Part shown: positions 28,201-35,079 of the stretch, in pieces | Position numbering within the stretch: position 1 is the first letter of the stretch | Layout: each line of letters opens with the position of its first letter | Origin: Clostridia bacterium | GTDB lineage: Bacteria > Bacillota > Clostridia > Christensenellales > CAG-1252 | Direction of reading: 5' to 3' | Length of the DNA: 49,838 nt | Assembly: GCA_017961365.1 (NCBI GenBank) | Contig: JAGCXI010000026.1 | Location: forward strand, 1 to 49,838 | The notes under the pieces: model-generated | What the model saw: the letters and a program-made list of their open reading frames with translations, nothing else | Told to the model about the DNA's origin: nothing | Database searches by the model: none | Program-made: the position numbers and the translations under genes

Positions 28201-30760
28201 CGCCACCAAGCTCTTCTATTTCGGCGGCGGCCTCGCGATGTATGGATATTCTCGCATCAATTCGGCGCGAAACGGAGATACCGGTGAGTTTAAGGCGGAT
28301 TTGGCGCGTACCATCGTCTGGATCGGGAATGGCGACCTGTATGTCGGCGTCGGATGCGGCGTCGGACATGATAAGACCGATCTCAGCAGAACGCGTGTGT
28401 CTTCTCACCCCGGCGTCTTCGTCTCGAACGGAAATGCCACCATCGACGGTTATGTCACCCTCGATATGATGGTGAAAGGGAATCTGACGGTCACGGCGAA
28501 TGGTGAAGTCTTGGGAAAAGACAGCGGTGGCTCGTCTTATCGGGCGGGCGTCTTCCTCGTCGGCGGAAGCCTCAGTGAGGTCAGCAATCATTTCCGCTTG
28601 AAGCATGCCTATACATCTTCGGCGCTTCCTGCAAGAGCGTATGAGACAAATTGGGGTGGCGATTGCTATACGCCGGACGCCTCCGGATACGTCTCTTATA
28701 TGACAGGGAAATTGGTGAAGATCTCCGGCACGAACGCGGCGAATCTCGCGCAATGTTATAAGCCCAAGAATACGGCGGTCACGGTTTCTTCGCCTTCGGG
28801 CGCGGGATCTTCCACCTCGCCCTTTAAGATGAGCGGACGTTCCGCGGCGGAGAATGCCACGATGAGCACCTCCGTCAGTTCTTATTCCGCGCCGACCGAG
28901 CCTACGCTCTCGGCGGGAGCGGGCACGTCCATCGGCACGGGCACGGCAAGCGTGCCGAAGCTCGCGCTTTCCGGCACGATTGCCCCCGTGGCGGCGGGCG
29001 ATTATAAGGTCGCGGAAGTCACCGTGCCGACGGTCACCGCGGCGGAGACCAATAAGACTTTCTCCATAAAATATTCGATCCCTTGGGCGGAGGTCACCTA
29101 TGGTCAGCCCTCCTTCGCCGAGCGATGGGCGACCGCGGAGGGCGTGGATTACACGACGCTGGCGGAGAGCTGGGAGAAGGGGAAAGTCGCGGTGGGCAGC
29201 GTGAATTATTCCCTCACGCAGCATCTCGACAAGTCGAATAGCTCGCTTTGGGGGCCGCGCGTGATCCCGCAGACCTGGCAGCTGCCTTATGAATATACGA
29301 ATTCTTCCGGCGGGACGACCGAGACGCCCGCAAAGAGAGTCCTCGTGGGCAAGATGATGGACTCCGCAGGCATCAATCTCTCGGACGTCAGCTCGTCCGT
29401 GGCGAACGAAAAAAAGTACGTGACGGAAGATATCTATAATTCCGGGAGCAATTCCTTGAAGAGTTATAATCAAAATACCGTCATCAGCGATAGAAAGAAG
29501 ACGAGCGACACCTCTTACGCGGGGACGAATAAGCTCCTTGATTATATTATGAAGAAATCCACGTCCGGCGTGGACCGTTGCTCCGATCTTTTGGTCTTCG
29601 AGAGCGGCGAATTGCCTTACAGCGCTTTCTATATGTCCGCCACGGATGACTTCACGGTCTGGAGTCGCATCGGCCGCGGACACGTGGGCGAGAAGCATGA
29701 TTGGAAGAAGCTCGGCGTCACGATCTCCAGCTGGGAGTATTTCTATTGGAAGTACATGATGGACGGGAATAGCGACGTCCCGGATCGAGACGACGAAAGC
29801 ACCTTTAAGAATAATTACTTCACGAATTCCAAGAATATCCCGTATTCCGCTTATCACGGGAATTCCGAGAAGAAGATCGCGGGGCAGTATCAAGACGCTT
29901 GGTTTTGGGGATCTGAAGAGCGCAGCACCTATGACGTGAACTGGATCTTCTATGCCTGTAAGGATCCTTCCAATCCCTATGACAGCGCCGCGAAGGACCT
30001 CCACGTCGTCCTGCCGAAGGGCATCGGACTGGAGTTCTTCCGCGATATCGATAATAAGATCCTCGTCATCGGCAGGGGAAGAGTCTTCCTTTATCTGACC
30101 TCGGGCGACACCCTTTATTTCCGCGGCGATATCAAGAGCGATAATAATCCCACGACCTGGGTGGTCGGCGGCTTGACGAATAAGGACAGAAGCGGAAAAT
30201 ATCTCTCTTCGGATAAGCAGTATAAGCGTCCGCAGCTTTATATCATCGGCGCGGGCACGAATATCGACCTCATCGTCCGTGAGCTCCAGCTTTTCGCTTA
30301 TGTCTATATGCCTTTCGGCACGAATGGCAGCTTGTATAATGCTTCTACGGGCAGGTTAAAGTCCTATAATATCTTTAAGAACGCGGAGGGGGGCAAAGCG
30401 AATCCGAATAGCGCCGGGTCTGCCTCTTCCGCCGTCACGGACGTCAAGCGAAATTCTCTGATGTTCGTTTGGGACGCCGCGAAGAGCAAGCGATATATCT
30501 ATGGCAGTATCGTCGTGGATAACTTTAATTTCACGACGGGTTCGGACAAGAATCTGGAGTTTAAGGCGCGCGCGGTGGATCGTTACGGTCCCGACTTCGG
30601 CGATACGAAGATCTATGGCGCGAGCACGTATTCCGGCTCGACGGTGTATTTCAGCACGAATTACGTGGAAGTCTCGCTGACCTCCTTTATGTCCCAGCCG
30701 CCGGGCTTCTCGACGACGATGCTGAACTGGGACTATGTCGGCATAAAGGTGGTGTCGTGA
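22283..30760 (+). CDS. Giant prepilin-like protein with bactofilin-like beta-helix repeats (PilX-type tip adhesin candidate)
   Basis: A 2825-residue protein. The N-terminus is a class III prepilin signal: a basic leader ending K10-K11-G12, a predicted cleavage before V13, and a hydrophobic helix to about residue 38. Position +5 is Tyr17, not Glu, as in PilX- and GspK-type minor pilins that sit at filament tips. After a small globular part (about 40-225) comes a very long region (about 226-2112) of short beta-strand repeats such as 'GDVTI..G..V.GsV.A.G.VTI', like polymer-forming bactofilins and other right-handed beta-helices. A Ser/Thr/Ala/Pro-rich linker (about 2165-2250) leads to a mixed C-terminal domain. 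That domain ends in a segment (about 2575-2815) resembling the C-terminal domain of PilX-like proteins ('AYVYMPFG', 'YGSIVVDNF'). GGAGGTGG precedes the ATG. It stands between pilO and two ordinary prepilins. Function as adhesin or tip protein is inferred. Confidence 0.85.
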   Translation: MTLAKCCKNKKGVALTYAVMVLFLLATVIVAITALASSSVSEAVLTASDDQSYFYAKSIGLAIKEQFKDGYNINSIIETLDAQIAEDESSPCVTGKYYVEDDSRTELVEGTVRISYAKDSAGNGYNDHVLEVKVACVYNNSLSIVTSVFSCEEDAEEVMPKLKNAFDKYDVILTNKDEVSFDFADTSASTPINVYVYVGEDDTVKNSPFYLGVDMNGNLTTTGDTKIYGGTKSAETQKSIKGDLTAYGNLSLKNVKVTGTNGIHCDANVTINKGSFVTNSIFARGDITLSDEEILMHNHMVNSAGYVETATDGSADLPTVSTQRKAVNLVAMGNVTMGEYCYITGSIYARGDVTIKGHDMLHVYNTWVDGSVYANGAVTISKGAVVMGDVIATGKVTIQSGAIVFGNVQSKGDVTVNAGVVGGKVECIGKLTLKTNTTYGNWLAQKGATPQYEILFGGIGIFRGYNNAHSANKIIHTCGSLSLGDTDEWVRIIGDIYVENSSASGKYTPLTSVWIPFDSIYLLNSRAIFGAAADQTVTNGYQNQFGNPHVYIHRLWQNGDLYYTSGEHLVNMNGAKLDIIQAGDQGAPRDVCLTNGTVTTQIIGRCGELKMMDIAYCLVEMKQYLKVYGDGSTSPLVTNGITMLRSGSQLNVNCETSGKGSLTNNEVGLEIGQYVNMLAGSQGRVGSASTAASKGKVILGSSAAANTYLFGNYYIHAKEVELNAGAHLRVPSGSGTSAAVIYADVETFTVKDTSSLSTNRTASVLYLKGNLVLQGKIFSVYHFSGNLTMTGNGSVAGTYWSKSNGKLQFKGTFGSIEASDAGCTVELSGALNVTNDLRVNGTLVSGNYDLVVGKDLYVRALASGTLSKVTVNGNMTISEAQTSYTIGAGCVVAGTLTCTGSAITLDSTAKVGGVASKSLVIKGNAVLGGNNAKSKVTNGITMSGGTMTACKVQCYNFTQTAGTLSSVDMYVGGTGTVINVSGSSKATAAHLYAPNGAFSFSGGSSVQYTGGENTLQAKTGSTLKARFEGGVTVTGGNLAVGAAGESGTYNVGSSGKTIYASGTLTWLGGARSPYDADPSGGAPNISAGGNITIGTFSSSGVPSGDPIKGYFNYITSSSGRVWAYVEAVVKGAYASGDVTMKVSKSFGNKVNDKSVGIYTTGGNINLYASANTIRYKGYYITPKTFTVASALSMTAAVKCSDASGLNNIREETASGLSNQKAIFLSLQITGSSSSRFSLERSLAKDSTGTTGSITLENRGLTLSSGKHVEGIIYVNGIYYYGTSSVDLDSVGGLYCKNTEVNTVNLKGDIELPNVTSVIIGSSITSLKADKVASVTLGQNFPGSLNLPNVGTLTVNSGITVSGALEIGGTLENKGTINGGAKCKKYTGSGVVKGNLIITGSEQSEITGNVAANIYSYGPLLLKNATNLGASGGYIFSKSNIDAEYVTFRSDLSYIMSNGGYQKYSYCKQLPNVRALSGATYIQFINNTDCKTTIKSVWSKGTSIQFGTSTSSNYQTITGDLEWSGTMSSGTTQGIYIRSKNTVIQGNAKFTGTGYVQFYGQCDKDVLFYNTSKVILGNSSFPALVKGNVYVNTQSNNTASVKVTNFVYNAGEIQKDLYYYGSGQSVTVNGSVTGMLRADNVHLTVGGSLGSLLHTASSAGYKVNLGSLSNRPKVNGSIRVRGVLFDNSENHDTINVYGAYYGDVNKIYKYCTGIKVTAEDSGASTGWTWIFGGPSADYISGNVDVTGWLFIYSNANDAKFEIKGNIYCNLLHINNYWYVNGGWTNYYPMSGHKRFDSSTQMVDIVSAGFLPVQPDYEAAMWANQSTTRDLVTVRQVHVKAGNGKLGAAYCANTKMQHLRTDGQICLTYCYLTSKNFDQTKYNNTGEHCGNHSNSNGISVKKNADGDYDGSIIAHNASTDAGWNMFWGTKTVSNVSLIYGFTCTNGDGSLADKKGWTDFEGSVKENVGTGVTGSVATKLFYFGGGLAMYGYSRINSARNGDTGEFKADLARTIVWIGNGDLYVGVGCGVGHDKTDLSRTRVSSHPGVFVSNGNATIDGYVTLDMMVKGNLTVTANGEVLGKDSGGSSYRAGVFLVGGSLSEVSNHFRLKHAYTSSALPARAYETNWGGDCYTPDASGYVSYMTGKLVKISGTNAANLAQCYKPKNTAVTVSSPSGAGSSTSPFKMSGRSAAENATMSTSVSSYSAPTEPTLSAGAGTSIGTGTASVPKLALSGTIAPVAAGDYKVAEVTVPTVTAAETNKTFSIKYSIPWAEVTYGQPSFAERWATAEGVDYTTLAESWEKGKVAVGSVNYSLTQHLDKSNSSLWGPRVIPQTWQLPYEYTNSSGGTTETPAKRVLVGKMMDSAGINLSDVSSSVANEKKYVTEDIYNSGSNSLKSYNQNTVISDRKKTSDTSYAGTNKLLDYIMKKSTSGVDRCSDLLVFESGELPYSAFYMSATDDFTVWSRIGRGHVGEKHDWKKLGVTISSWEYFYWKYMMDGNSDVPDRDDESTFKNNYFTNSKNIPYSAYHGNSEKKIAGQYQDAWFWGSEERSTYDVNWIFYACKDPSNPYDSAAKDLHVVLPKGIGLEFFRDIDNKILVIGRGRVFLYLTSGDTLYFRGDIKSDNNPTTWVVGGLTNKDRSGKYLSSDKQYKRPQLYIIGAGTNIDLIVRELQLFAYVYMPFGTNGSLYNASTGRLKSYNIFKNAEGGKANPNSAGSASSAVTDVKRNSLMFVWDAAKSKRYIYGSIVVDNFNFTTGSDKNLEFKARAVDRYGPDFGDTKIYGASTYSGSTVYFSTNYVEVSLTSFMSQPPGFSTTMLNWDYVGIKVVS
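22960..28620 (+). repeat. Bactofilin-like beta-helix repeat region of the giant pilin
   Basis: Roughly 1890 residues of short G-x-[VLI]-x-[VI] strands with turns rich in Gly, Asn, Ser and Thr. The most regular units lie at 23270-23620, with a period of about 16-18 residues ('G.V...G.VTI..GA.V.GdV'). The pattern is that of a stacked beta-solenoid. Regularity decreases toward the 3' side, where aromatic-rich loops appear. Confidence 0.75.
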
Positions 30761-30761
30761 T

Positions 30762-31121
30762 ATGAGAAAGATGAGACGATTGAAAGGGAAAAAGGGATTC
30801 ACCTTGATGGAAGTCGTCATCGCGCTCGCGGTCGTCGGCATGATCACCGCGCTGATCCTTCCGCTCGTGTCCGGCGCGATCCGTTCTTTCGCCTTGGCGA
30901 AGAGCCTTCGCACGACGGCGACTTCGGCGGAAAAAGCGAATGCCACGGGCAGTTCGTCGAATACCTTGGAGGACATCTATGTCACCGTTCGTCTTTCCAC
31001 GAGCGGCGGCACGGAGACGGCGGAAAGCCGTTATAAATTCACGAGATCTTCGGCAAGCGACGGCAAGTATGACGTCCAAGTGACGTATTACGAATTAAAG
31101 AAAGGCGACGAGAGCAAATGA
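30762..31121 (+). CDS. Type IV prepilin-like protein (small minor pilin)
   Basis: A 119-residue prepilin. The leader ends K10-K11-G12, mature residue one is F13, and Glu17 is the conserved +5 residue in the motif G-FTLMEVVIAL. A hydrophobic helix of about 22 residues follows, then a small beta-rich domain of about 75 residues. The size and 'FTLMEVVIALAVVGM' start resemble GspI/PilV-type minor pilins. The ATG is 1 nt after the stop of the giant pilin, with AAAGGTGG 9 nt upstream inside that gene, so translation is probably coupled. An alternative ATG at 30771 would shorten the leader but has worse spacing. It is processed by the peptidase encoded three genes on and probably co-assembles with the giant pilin. 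Confidence 0.9.
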   Translation: MRKMRRLKGKKGFTLMEVVIALAVVGMITALILPLVSGAIRSFALAKSLRTTATSAEKANATGSSSNTLEDIYVTVRLSTSGGTETAESRYKFTRSSASDGKYDVQVTYYELKKGDESK

Positions 31122-31133
31122 CGAGGTAAGACG

Positions 31134-31910
31134 GTGATTTTCAGACGGCTGAGAAAGGGAAAGAAGGGACTCACCTTGGTGGAGATGATCGTGGCGATCG
31201 CAGTGACCGCCATTCTCGCCGTTTGCCTTTCCACGATGCTCGTCCCCGTCGTGAATGTCTATGGCACGAATAAGACCAAGGTGGAGCTCATGGACGCCGT
31301 GTCCTCTCGTTTGAATGATTTCGCGGCGCAGCTCCGCGGCGCGCAAGGCGTCTATCTTGCGGAAGCGGAGGGCTCTTTCTTCGATATCAATACGCAGTCG
31401 CAGTATGACGGCTGCAGGAAGTTTAAGGTCACGCACGCCATTGCGATGGATAATTATTTTGAAAAGAATAGCCCCAAGATCTCCGGCTATCGTTATCCCG
31501 AGATGAAGTGCTTGGATTATTCGAATGTGAGCAAGCCCGAAGTCGTTTATGCCTCGAAATGGGGAGAGAAGCTGATCTCGGACGAATATCAGGAAGCGAA
31601 TAAGCAGATCTATTGTCCGAATGATGGTTCCAATAAACCCGCTTTTTATATGCTCGTCCGCAAGGATGCCGCGGGGAATGCCACTTGCCTCGAGATGCAT
31701 CTCACGATGAAGAAAGGCGACGTGCGCCAGGAGGGGGTCAAGACCATCACCTGCGAGAATCTCGTCATCCAAGGGAAAGTCGTGTATAAAGCTTCCTTCG
31801 TTTGGAATTCCTCTTTGGGTGATTTCGTCCTTACGCCCGCCGAAGTCAGCACGGGGACGAATGAGACGAAGTGGAAAAAATATTGTTCCGTGTGGTTTTC
31901 CAAGCCATGA
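31134..31910 (+). CDS. Type IV prepilin-like protein (PilW/GspJ-type minor pilin)
   Basis: A 258-residue prepilin starting at GTG with GAGGT 6 nt upstream. The leader is basic and ends K10-K11-G12; mature L13 begins the motif LTLVEMIVAIAV, with Glu17 as the +5 residue. The long C-terminal domain (about 220 residues) and the 'LVEMIVA' start resemble PilW/GspJ minor pilins, which form the initiating tip complex with PilV/GspI and PilX/GspK types. That fits its position after the giant PilX-like protein and the small prepilin. Two Cys in the C-terminal half (in 'MKCLDY' and 'IYCPND') could form a disulfide. Its last four bases overlap the preferred start of the prepilin peptidase gene (ATGA). 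Confidence 0.9.
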   Translation: MIFRRLRKGKKGLTLVEMIVAIAVTAILAVCLSTMLVPVVNVYGTNKTKVELMDAVSSRLNDFAAQLRGAQGVYLAEAEGSFFDINTQSQYDGCRKFKVTHAIAMDNYFEKNSPKISGYRYPEMKCLDYSNVSKPEVVYASKWGEKLISDEYQEANKQIYCPNDGSNKPAFYMLVRKDAAGNATCLEMHLTMKKGDVRQEGVKTITCENLVIQGKVVYKASFVWNSSLGDFVLTPAEVSTGTNETKWKKYCSVWFSKP

Positions 31911-32671
31911 GGATCGCTTTTCTTATCCTGTTTCCCATCCTTGCTTTATTTGCGGGTGGGCTTTTATATCGCCTTGCCTATGCTTATCCGAGACAGAGTT
32001 TCGGCGAGCTTCTCCGTCCTTCCTGCCATGCCTGCGGCGTCCGCCTGCCGATGCGTTATTCGATCCCCGTTTTGGGGACGATCCTTTCCGGCGCACGCTG
32101 TCCCGCTTGCAAGGAGAAGAGGGGAGTGGGGAGCCTTCTTTCCGAAGTGATCTTCGCGCTTGCCACCTTCCTTTTATTCTTCTTTTACGACCTGTCTTTC
32201 CTTTTCCTTGTCTATCTCGTCGCGGCGGCGCTTCTCCTTGTCCTCTCCCTTGTGGATCTTGACGTGAAGGAGGTTCCGCATGGGTTTTTGCTCGTCTTGC
32301 TCCTCCTCGGCGTCTTGCTTTTCATCCTCTCTTTCTTCCCGAAAGTCTCTCTCTCCAAGATCCTTTGGTGGGAGCATCTTGTCGGCGCCGTGGCGGTCAG
32401 CGTTCCGCTCTTTATCCTGATGGTGGTCTCGGGTGGGGGCGTCGGCGGCGGAGACGTGAAATTGATGTTCTGTCTTGGCTTGCTTCTCGGTTATAAGCTC
32501 ATTCTTTTGAGCTTCCTCTTCGGCATCGTTCTTGCGGCGATCTTCTCCGTCATTCTCATCGTCATTTACGGGAAAAACGGGAAGTACGCCCTCCCTCTCG
32601 TCCCCTTTCTTTCCGTCGGAGCTTTCATCGCGATGACAGTGGGGGAGACTTTGCTTTCGCTCTTCTTCTGA
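31907..32671 (+). CDS. pilD: Prepilin peptidase / N-methyltransferase (type IV leader peptidase)
   Basis: A polytopic membrane aspartyl protease that cleaves prepilin leaders after Gly; many members also N-methylate the new N-terminus. The 254-residue form contains the Zn-binding four-Cys cytoplasmic loop (CHAC...CPAC, about residues 40-72). It also has both catalytic aspartates: Asp117 in 'VDLDVKEVP' and Asp183 in 'GGGDVKLM', the family's G-x-G-D-x-K-L motif. Around eight hydrophobic segments are visible. I chose the ATG at 31907, which overlaps the preceding stop as ATGA. A GTG at 31871 would add 12 residues and overlap the previous gene by 40 bp. Neither has a clear ribosome binding site, which suggests translational coupling. 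Its substrates are the prepilins encoded on both sides. Confidence 0.93.
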   Translation: MRIAFLILFPILALFAGGLLYRLAYAYPRQSFGELLRPSCHACGVRLPMRYSIPVLGTILSGARCPACKEKRGVGSLLSEVIFALATFLLFFFYDLSFLFLVYLVAAALLLVLSLVDLDVKEVPHGFLLVLLLLGVLLFILSFFPKVSLSKILWWEHLVGAVAVSVPLFILMVVSGGGVGGGDVKLMFCLGLLLGYKLILLSFLFGIVLAAIFSVILIVIYGKNGKYALPLVPFLSVGAFIAMTVGETLLSLFF

Positions 32672-32736
32672 TCTTTTCTCTTCGCCTCATCATTCTTTTT
32701 CATCCGTAAAGCTTCGCTTTGCGAAAATTTGCCGTC

Positions 32737-32765
32737 TTGACTTCATTTTAGCATTGTGTTATAAT
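32737..32765 (+). promoter_or_regulatory. Strong housekeeping-type promoter for pilB
   Basis: TTGACT at 32737-32742, a 17-nt spacer, and TATAAT at 32760-32765, with an extended -10 TG at 32757-32758. The predicted transcript starts near 32772, leaving a leader of about 30 nt with a GGAGGT ribosome binding site before the ATG at 32802. pilB is thus likely expressed independently of the upstream pil operon. Confidence 0.8.
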
Positions 32766-32801
32766 AATATCTGCGTAAATCACACGCATTTCGGAGGTAT
32801 T

Positions 32802-34475
32802 ATGAGCAAACTCACTTTAGGACAGATCTTACTTCAGAAAGGCTTTGTGAAGCCTCAGGATCTCAAGCAGGCGCGCGAGCTTCAGATCGCGAATCCGTCG
32901 AAAAGTTTGGCGGAGATCCTGATTTCCCTCAATGTTACCAGCGAGGTGAATATTTTGTCTGCGCTTTCCGATCGAATGAATGTGCCTCTCTTGGAAGGGG
33001 CGATCTTCATCACGGATACCGACATCATCAAGCTCGTCCCCGAGAAGGTGGCGAGGAAGCATAATATCATTCCTTATAAGGTGGAGAAGAATAAGCTCAT
33101 CGTCGCGATGCGTGATCCGAGCAATATGGACGCGATCGAGGATATCAAGATGGCTTCGGGCATGGACGTCGGCTTCGTGCTTGCCACCGTGCCTTCCATC
33201 ACGGACGCGATCGAAAAGTATTATGCGAATGTCACCGCGCAGAAGATGGCGGACGATATGTCGCAGGAGGAGCAGGAGAATAATGCGAATGCCCTCAATG
33301 AGATGGACGACAGGGTGGATAGCGCCCCGATCGTCAAGATGCTCAATACGCTCATTCAGCAGGCTTTCGTCACCCACGCGAGTGATATTCATATCGAGCC
33401 TTTCCGTGATACGGTCATCATTCGTATGCGTATCGACGGCGCCTTGCAGGAATATATGCGCATCTCGCCCTCCGCACATAAGAATCTCATCACGAGGATC
33501 AAGATCCTCTCGAATATGAATATCGCCGAGAAGCGTATCCCGCTCGACGGCAGATTCGATTATACCTTCGAGGGCGAGCTCATCGATATCCGTGTGTCCA
33601 CGCTTCCCACGACTTACGGCGAGAAAGCGGTGCTTCGTCTTCTCGGCACGGCGATGGGCGCCGATATCAAGCTGACGGATCTCGGCATGCTTCCCGAGAA
33701 TGCGGAGAAATTCATGCGCGTTTGCGAAGCGCCGAACGGCGTGGTGCTGGTCACGGGTCCTACGGGAAGCGGTAAATCCACCACCCTTTACACCGTCTTG
33801 CAGGATCTGAATAAGCCGACGGTGAATGTCACCACCATCGAGGACCCTGTCGAAAAGAAGGTCTTCGGGATCAATCAGGTCCAGACCAATCACAAAGCGG
33901 GACTGGATTTCGCCTCCGCCCTTCGTTCCATCCTTCGTCAGGACCCCGATATCGTTATGATCGGTGAGATCCGTGATAACGAGACGGCGGACATCGCGAT
34001 GCGCGCCGCTATCACGGGTCACTTGGTGCTCTCCACGTTGCATACGAATGACGCGGTCTCCACGGTCGCTCGTTTGATCGATATGGAAGTGCCGCCTTAT
34101 CTCGTCGCCGCGGCGTTGAACGGCGTCTTGGCGCAGCGTCTCGTGCGTAAGCTCTGCCCGAAGTGTAAGACCAAGGTGGAAGTGACGCAGGCGCAGAGAA
34201 ATATTCTGAAAGATCCCACGCTTACGGAGTGCTACGGTCCGGTCGGTTGCCCGAACTGCAGCTTCACGGGCTATAAGGGCAGGACCTCTATCCACGAGGT
34301 CTTGACCGTGGACACTGGTCTTCGCGAGCTCATCACGAAGAACGCCACCACCGAGGAGCTCCGCGCTTATGCGAAGAAGGAGGGGATGATCTTCATGGAC
34401 GACAATGTCCGCATCAAGATCAAAGAAGGCGTCACGAGCATCGACGAATATATGAGGACGATCTATACGATCTGA
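32802..34475 (+). CDS. pilB: Type IV pilus assembly ATPase (PilB/GspE family)
   Basis: A 557-residue hexameric secretion ATPase that powers pilin extraction from the membrane and polymerisation through PilC. Domains in order: an N-terminal MshEN/T2SSE_N domain (about 1-150), a linker, the N2 domain ('SDIHIEP', about 190-290), and the RecA-like core with Walker A GPTGSGKS at 319-326. An Asp box, a Walker B region ('PDIVMIGEIRD') and a His box ('TGHLVLSTLHTND') follow, then the zinc-binding four-Cys motif C452-x2-C455...C483-x2-C486 found in PilB/GspE but not PilT. The ATG at 32802 is chosen because GGAGGT lies just upstream; an in-frame TTG at 32754 lies inside the promoter. The gene has its own promoter and a hairpin terminator at its 3' end. 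Confidence 0.97.
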   Translation: MSKLTLGQILLQKGFVKPQDLKQARELQIANPSKSLAEILISLNVTSEVNILSALSDRMNVPLLEGAIFITDTDIIKLVPEKVARKHNIIPYKVEKNKLIVAMRDPSNMDAIEDIKMASGMDVGFVLATVPSITDAIEKYYANVTAQKMADDMSQEEQENNANALNEMDDRVDSAPIVKMLNTLIQQAFVTHASDIHIEPFRDTVIIRMRIDGALQEYMRISPSAHKNLITRIKILSNMNIAEKRIPLDGRFDYTFEGELIDIRVSTLPTTYGEKAVLRLLGTAMGADIKLTDLGMLPENAEKFMRVCEAPNGVVLVTGPTGSGKSTTLYTVLQDLNKPTVNVTTIEDPVEKKVFGINQVQTNHKAGLDFASALRSILRQDPDIVMIGEIRDNETADIAMRAAITGHLVLSTLHTNDAVSTVARLIDMEVPPYLVAAALNGVLAQRLVRKLCPKCKTKVEVTQAQRNILKDPTLTECYGPVGCPNCSFTGYKGRTSIHEVLTVDTGLRELITKNATTEELRAYAKKEGMIFMDDNVRIKIKEGVTSIDEYMRTIYTI

Positions 34476-34500
34476 CCTATTTTCCGAAAAGGCAAAAGAA

Positions 34501-34532
34501 AAGTCCCTTGCGAAGCCGCGAGGGACTTTTTT
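34501..34532. terminator. Bidirectional intrinsic terminator between pilB and the convergent prepilin gene
   Basis: AAGTCCCT (34501-34508) pairs with AGGGACTT (34521-34528), with a partly paired inner stem, and is followed by a run of T on the + strand. On the - strand the same stem is followed by TTTTCTTTT, so it can end both the pilB transcript and the convergent prepilin transcript. Confidence 0.85.
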
Positions 34533-34551
34533 CCTGCGCTCTTTTCGAGGG

Positions 34552-34995
34552 TTATATCGAATTCTTCGGTCCGGTGACGGTGTTTCCGTCCGTGGAGACG
34601 TAATACTTTCCGTTGTAATTATATACGATCTTCACGACGGCGTATTTCGAATTCAGATTTCCGCTGTTGACGGAGTATTGGATGTAGATCTTCCCTTTGG
34701 AGACGGAGGAAGGCGCTTTTGTGCTGAGCGTTTGGAGCTTATCGCCCGCAAGCGTTTGCAGCATCGAGGTGGAAGGCGCGCCGCCGAATCCGGAATTGAG
34801 TGTATAGAAATAATTCTCCGTGGATTTCCAGTAAGAAGTGATCGCGGTCTGCGCGCTTTTTTTCTGCGTGGCGGTCTTGACGCTGGACATAGAGATCGCG
34901 GCGATCGTGGCAAAGATGCCGAGGATCGCCACAACGACGATGAGCTCCACGAGCGTGAAGCCTTTTTTGAGTTTTGCAAAGAAAGTTTTTCTCAT
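34552..34995 (-). CDS. Type IV prepilin (major-pilin candidate, GspG/ComGC-like)
   Basis: A 147-residue prepilin read leftwards. The basic leader ends K10-K11-G12 and the motif G-FTLVELIVVVAILGIFATIAA follows, with Glu17 as +5. A pilin helix and a C-terminal domain with Tyr-rich beta strands complete it. The compact size and classical 'FTLVELIVVVAILGI' start fit a major pilin or GspG/ComGC-like subunit. The start is the ATG whose complement is at 34993-34995. A consensus promoter lies so close upstream that the predicted transcript begins at, or one base before, this ATG, and no ribosome binding site is visible. In-frame upstream ATGs (complement at 35002-35004, overlapping the -10 box, and at 35023-35025, in the spacer next to the -35 box) would not be on that transcript. 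The gene ends at the shared terminator. Confidence 0.9.
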   Translation of the reverse strand: MRKTFFAKLKKGFTLVELIVVVAILGIFATIAAISMSSVKTATQKKSAQTAITSYWKSTENYFYTLNSGFGGAPSTSMLQTLAGDKLQTLSTKAPSSVSKGKIYIQYSVNSGNLNSKYAVVKIVYNYNGKYYVSTDGNTVTGPKNSI

Positions 34996-35002
34996 CAAAA
35001 TC

Positions 35003-35031
35003 ATTGTATCACAGAAGTCTTTCATTGTCAA
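35003..35031 (-). promoter_or_regulatory. Promoter of the leftward prepilin gene, leaderless configuration
   Basis: Read on the - strand: TTGACA (complement of 35026-35031), 17-nt spacer, TACAAT (complement of 35003-35008). Seven bases separate the -10 box from the ATG, so transcription should start at the G just before the ATG or at its A. The -35 box lies inside the left arm of the palindrome at 35025-35050. Confidence 0.75.
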
Positions 35032-35050
35032 TATATTATAATATTGACAA
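35025..35050. promoter_or_regulatory. Perfect palindrome shared by the divergent prepilin promoters
   Basis: TTGTCAATAT (35025-35034) and its exact reverse complement ATATTGACAA (35041-35050) flank the six bases ATTATA. Each arm contains one outward-facing -35 box (TTGACA), so the palindrome places the two divergent promoters symmetrically. It could also be bound by a dimeric regulator controlling both prepilins. Confidence 0.7.
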
Positions 35051-35073
35051 GACGGACAGGGAAATGGTACTAT
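35044..35073 (+). promoter_or_regulatory. Promoter of the rightward prepilin gene, leaderless configuration
   Basis: TTGACA (35044-35049), 18-nt spacer, TACTAT (35068-35073). The predicted +1 is the A of the ATG at 35080. A TATAAT at 35074-35079 abuts the ATG; used as a -10 it would start transcription inside the coding region, so TACTAT is preferred. No ribosome binding site is visible at proper spacing. Confidence 0.65.
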
Positions 35074-35079
35074 TATAAT

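Noticed and set aside
32705-32723. 8-bp hairpin downstream of pilD as a terminator
   Set aside because: The stem is real (three-base loop, one G-T pair), but it is followed by AAAATTTG, not a T run, so intrinsic termination is doubtful.
32754-32801. Upstream TTG start adding 16 residues to PilB
   Set aside because: It lies within the promoter spacer, upstream of the predicted transcript start, and the ATG at 32802 has a good GGAGGT site.
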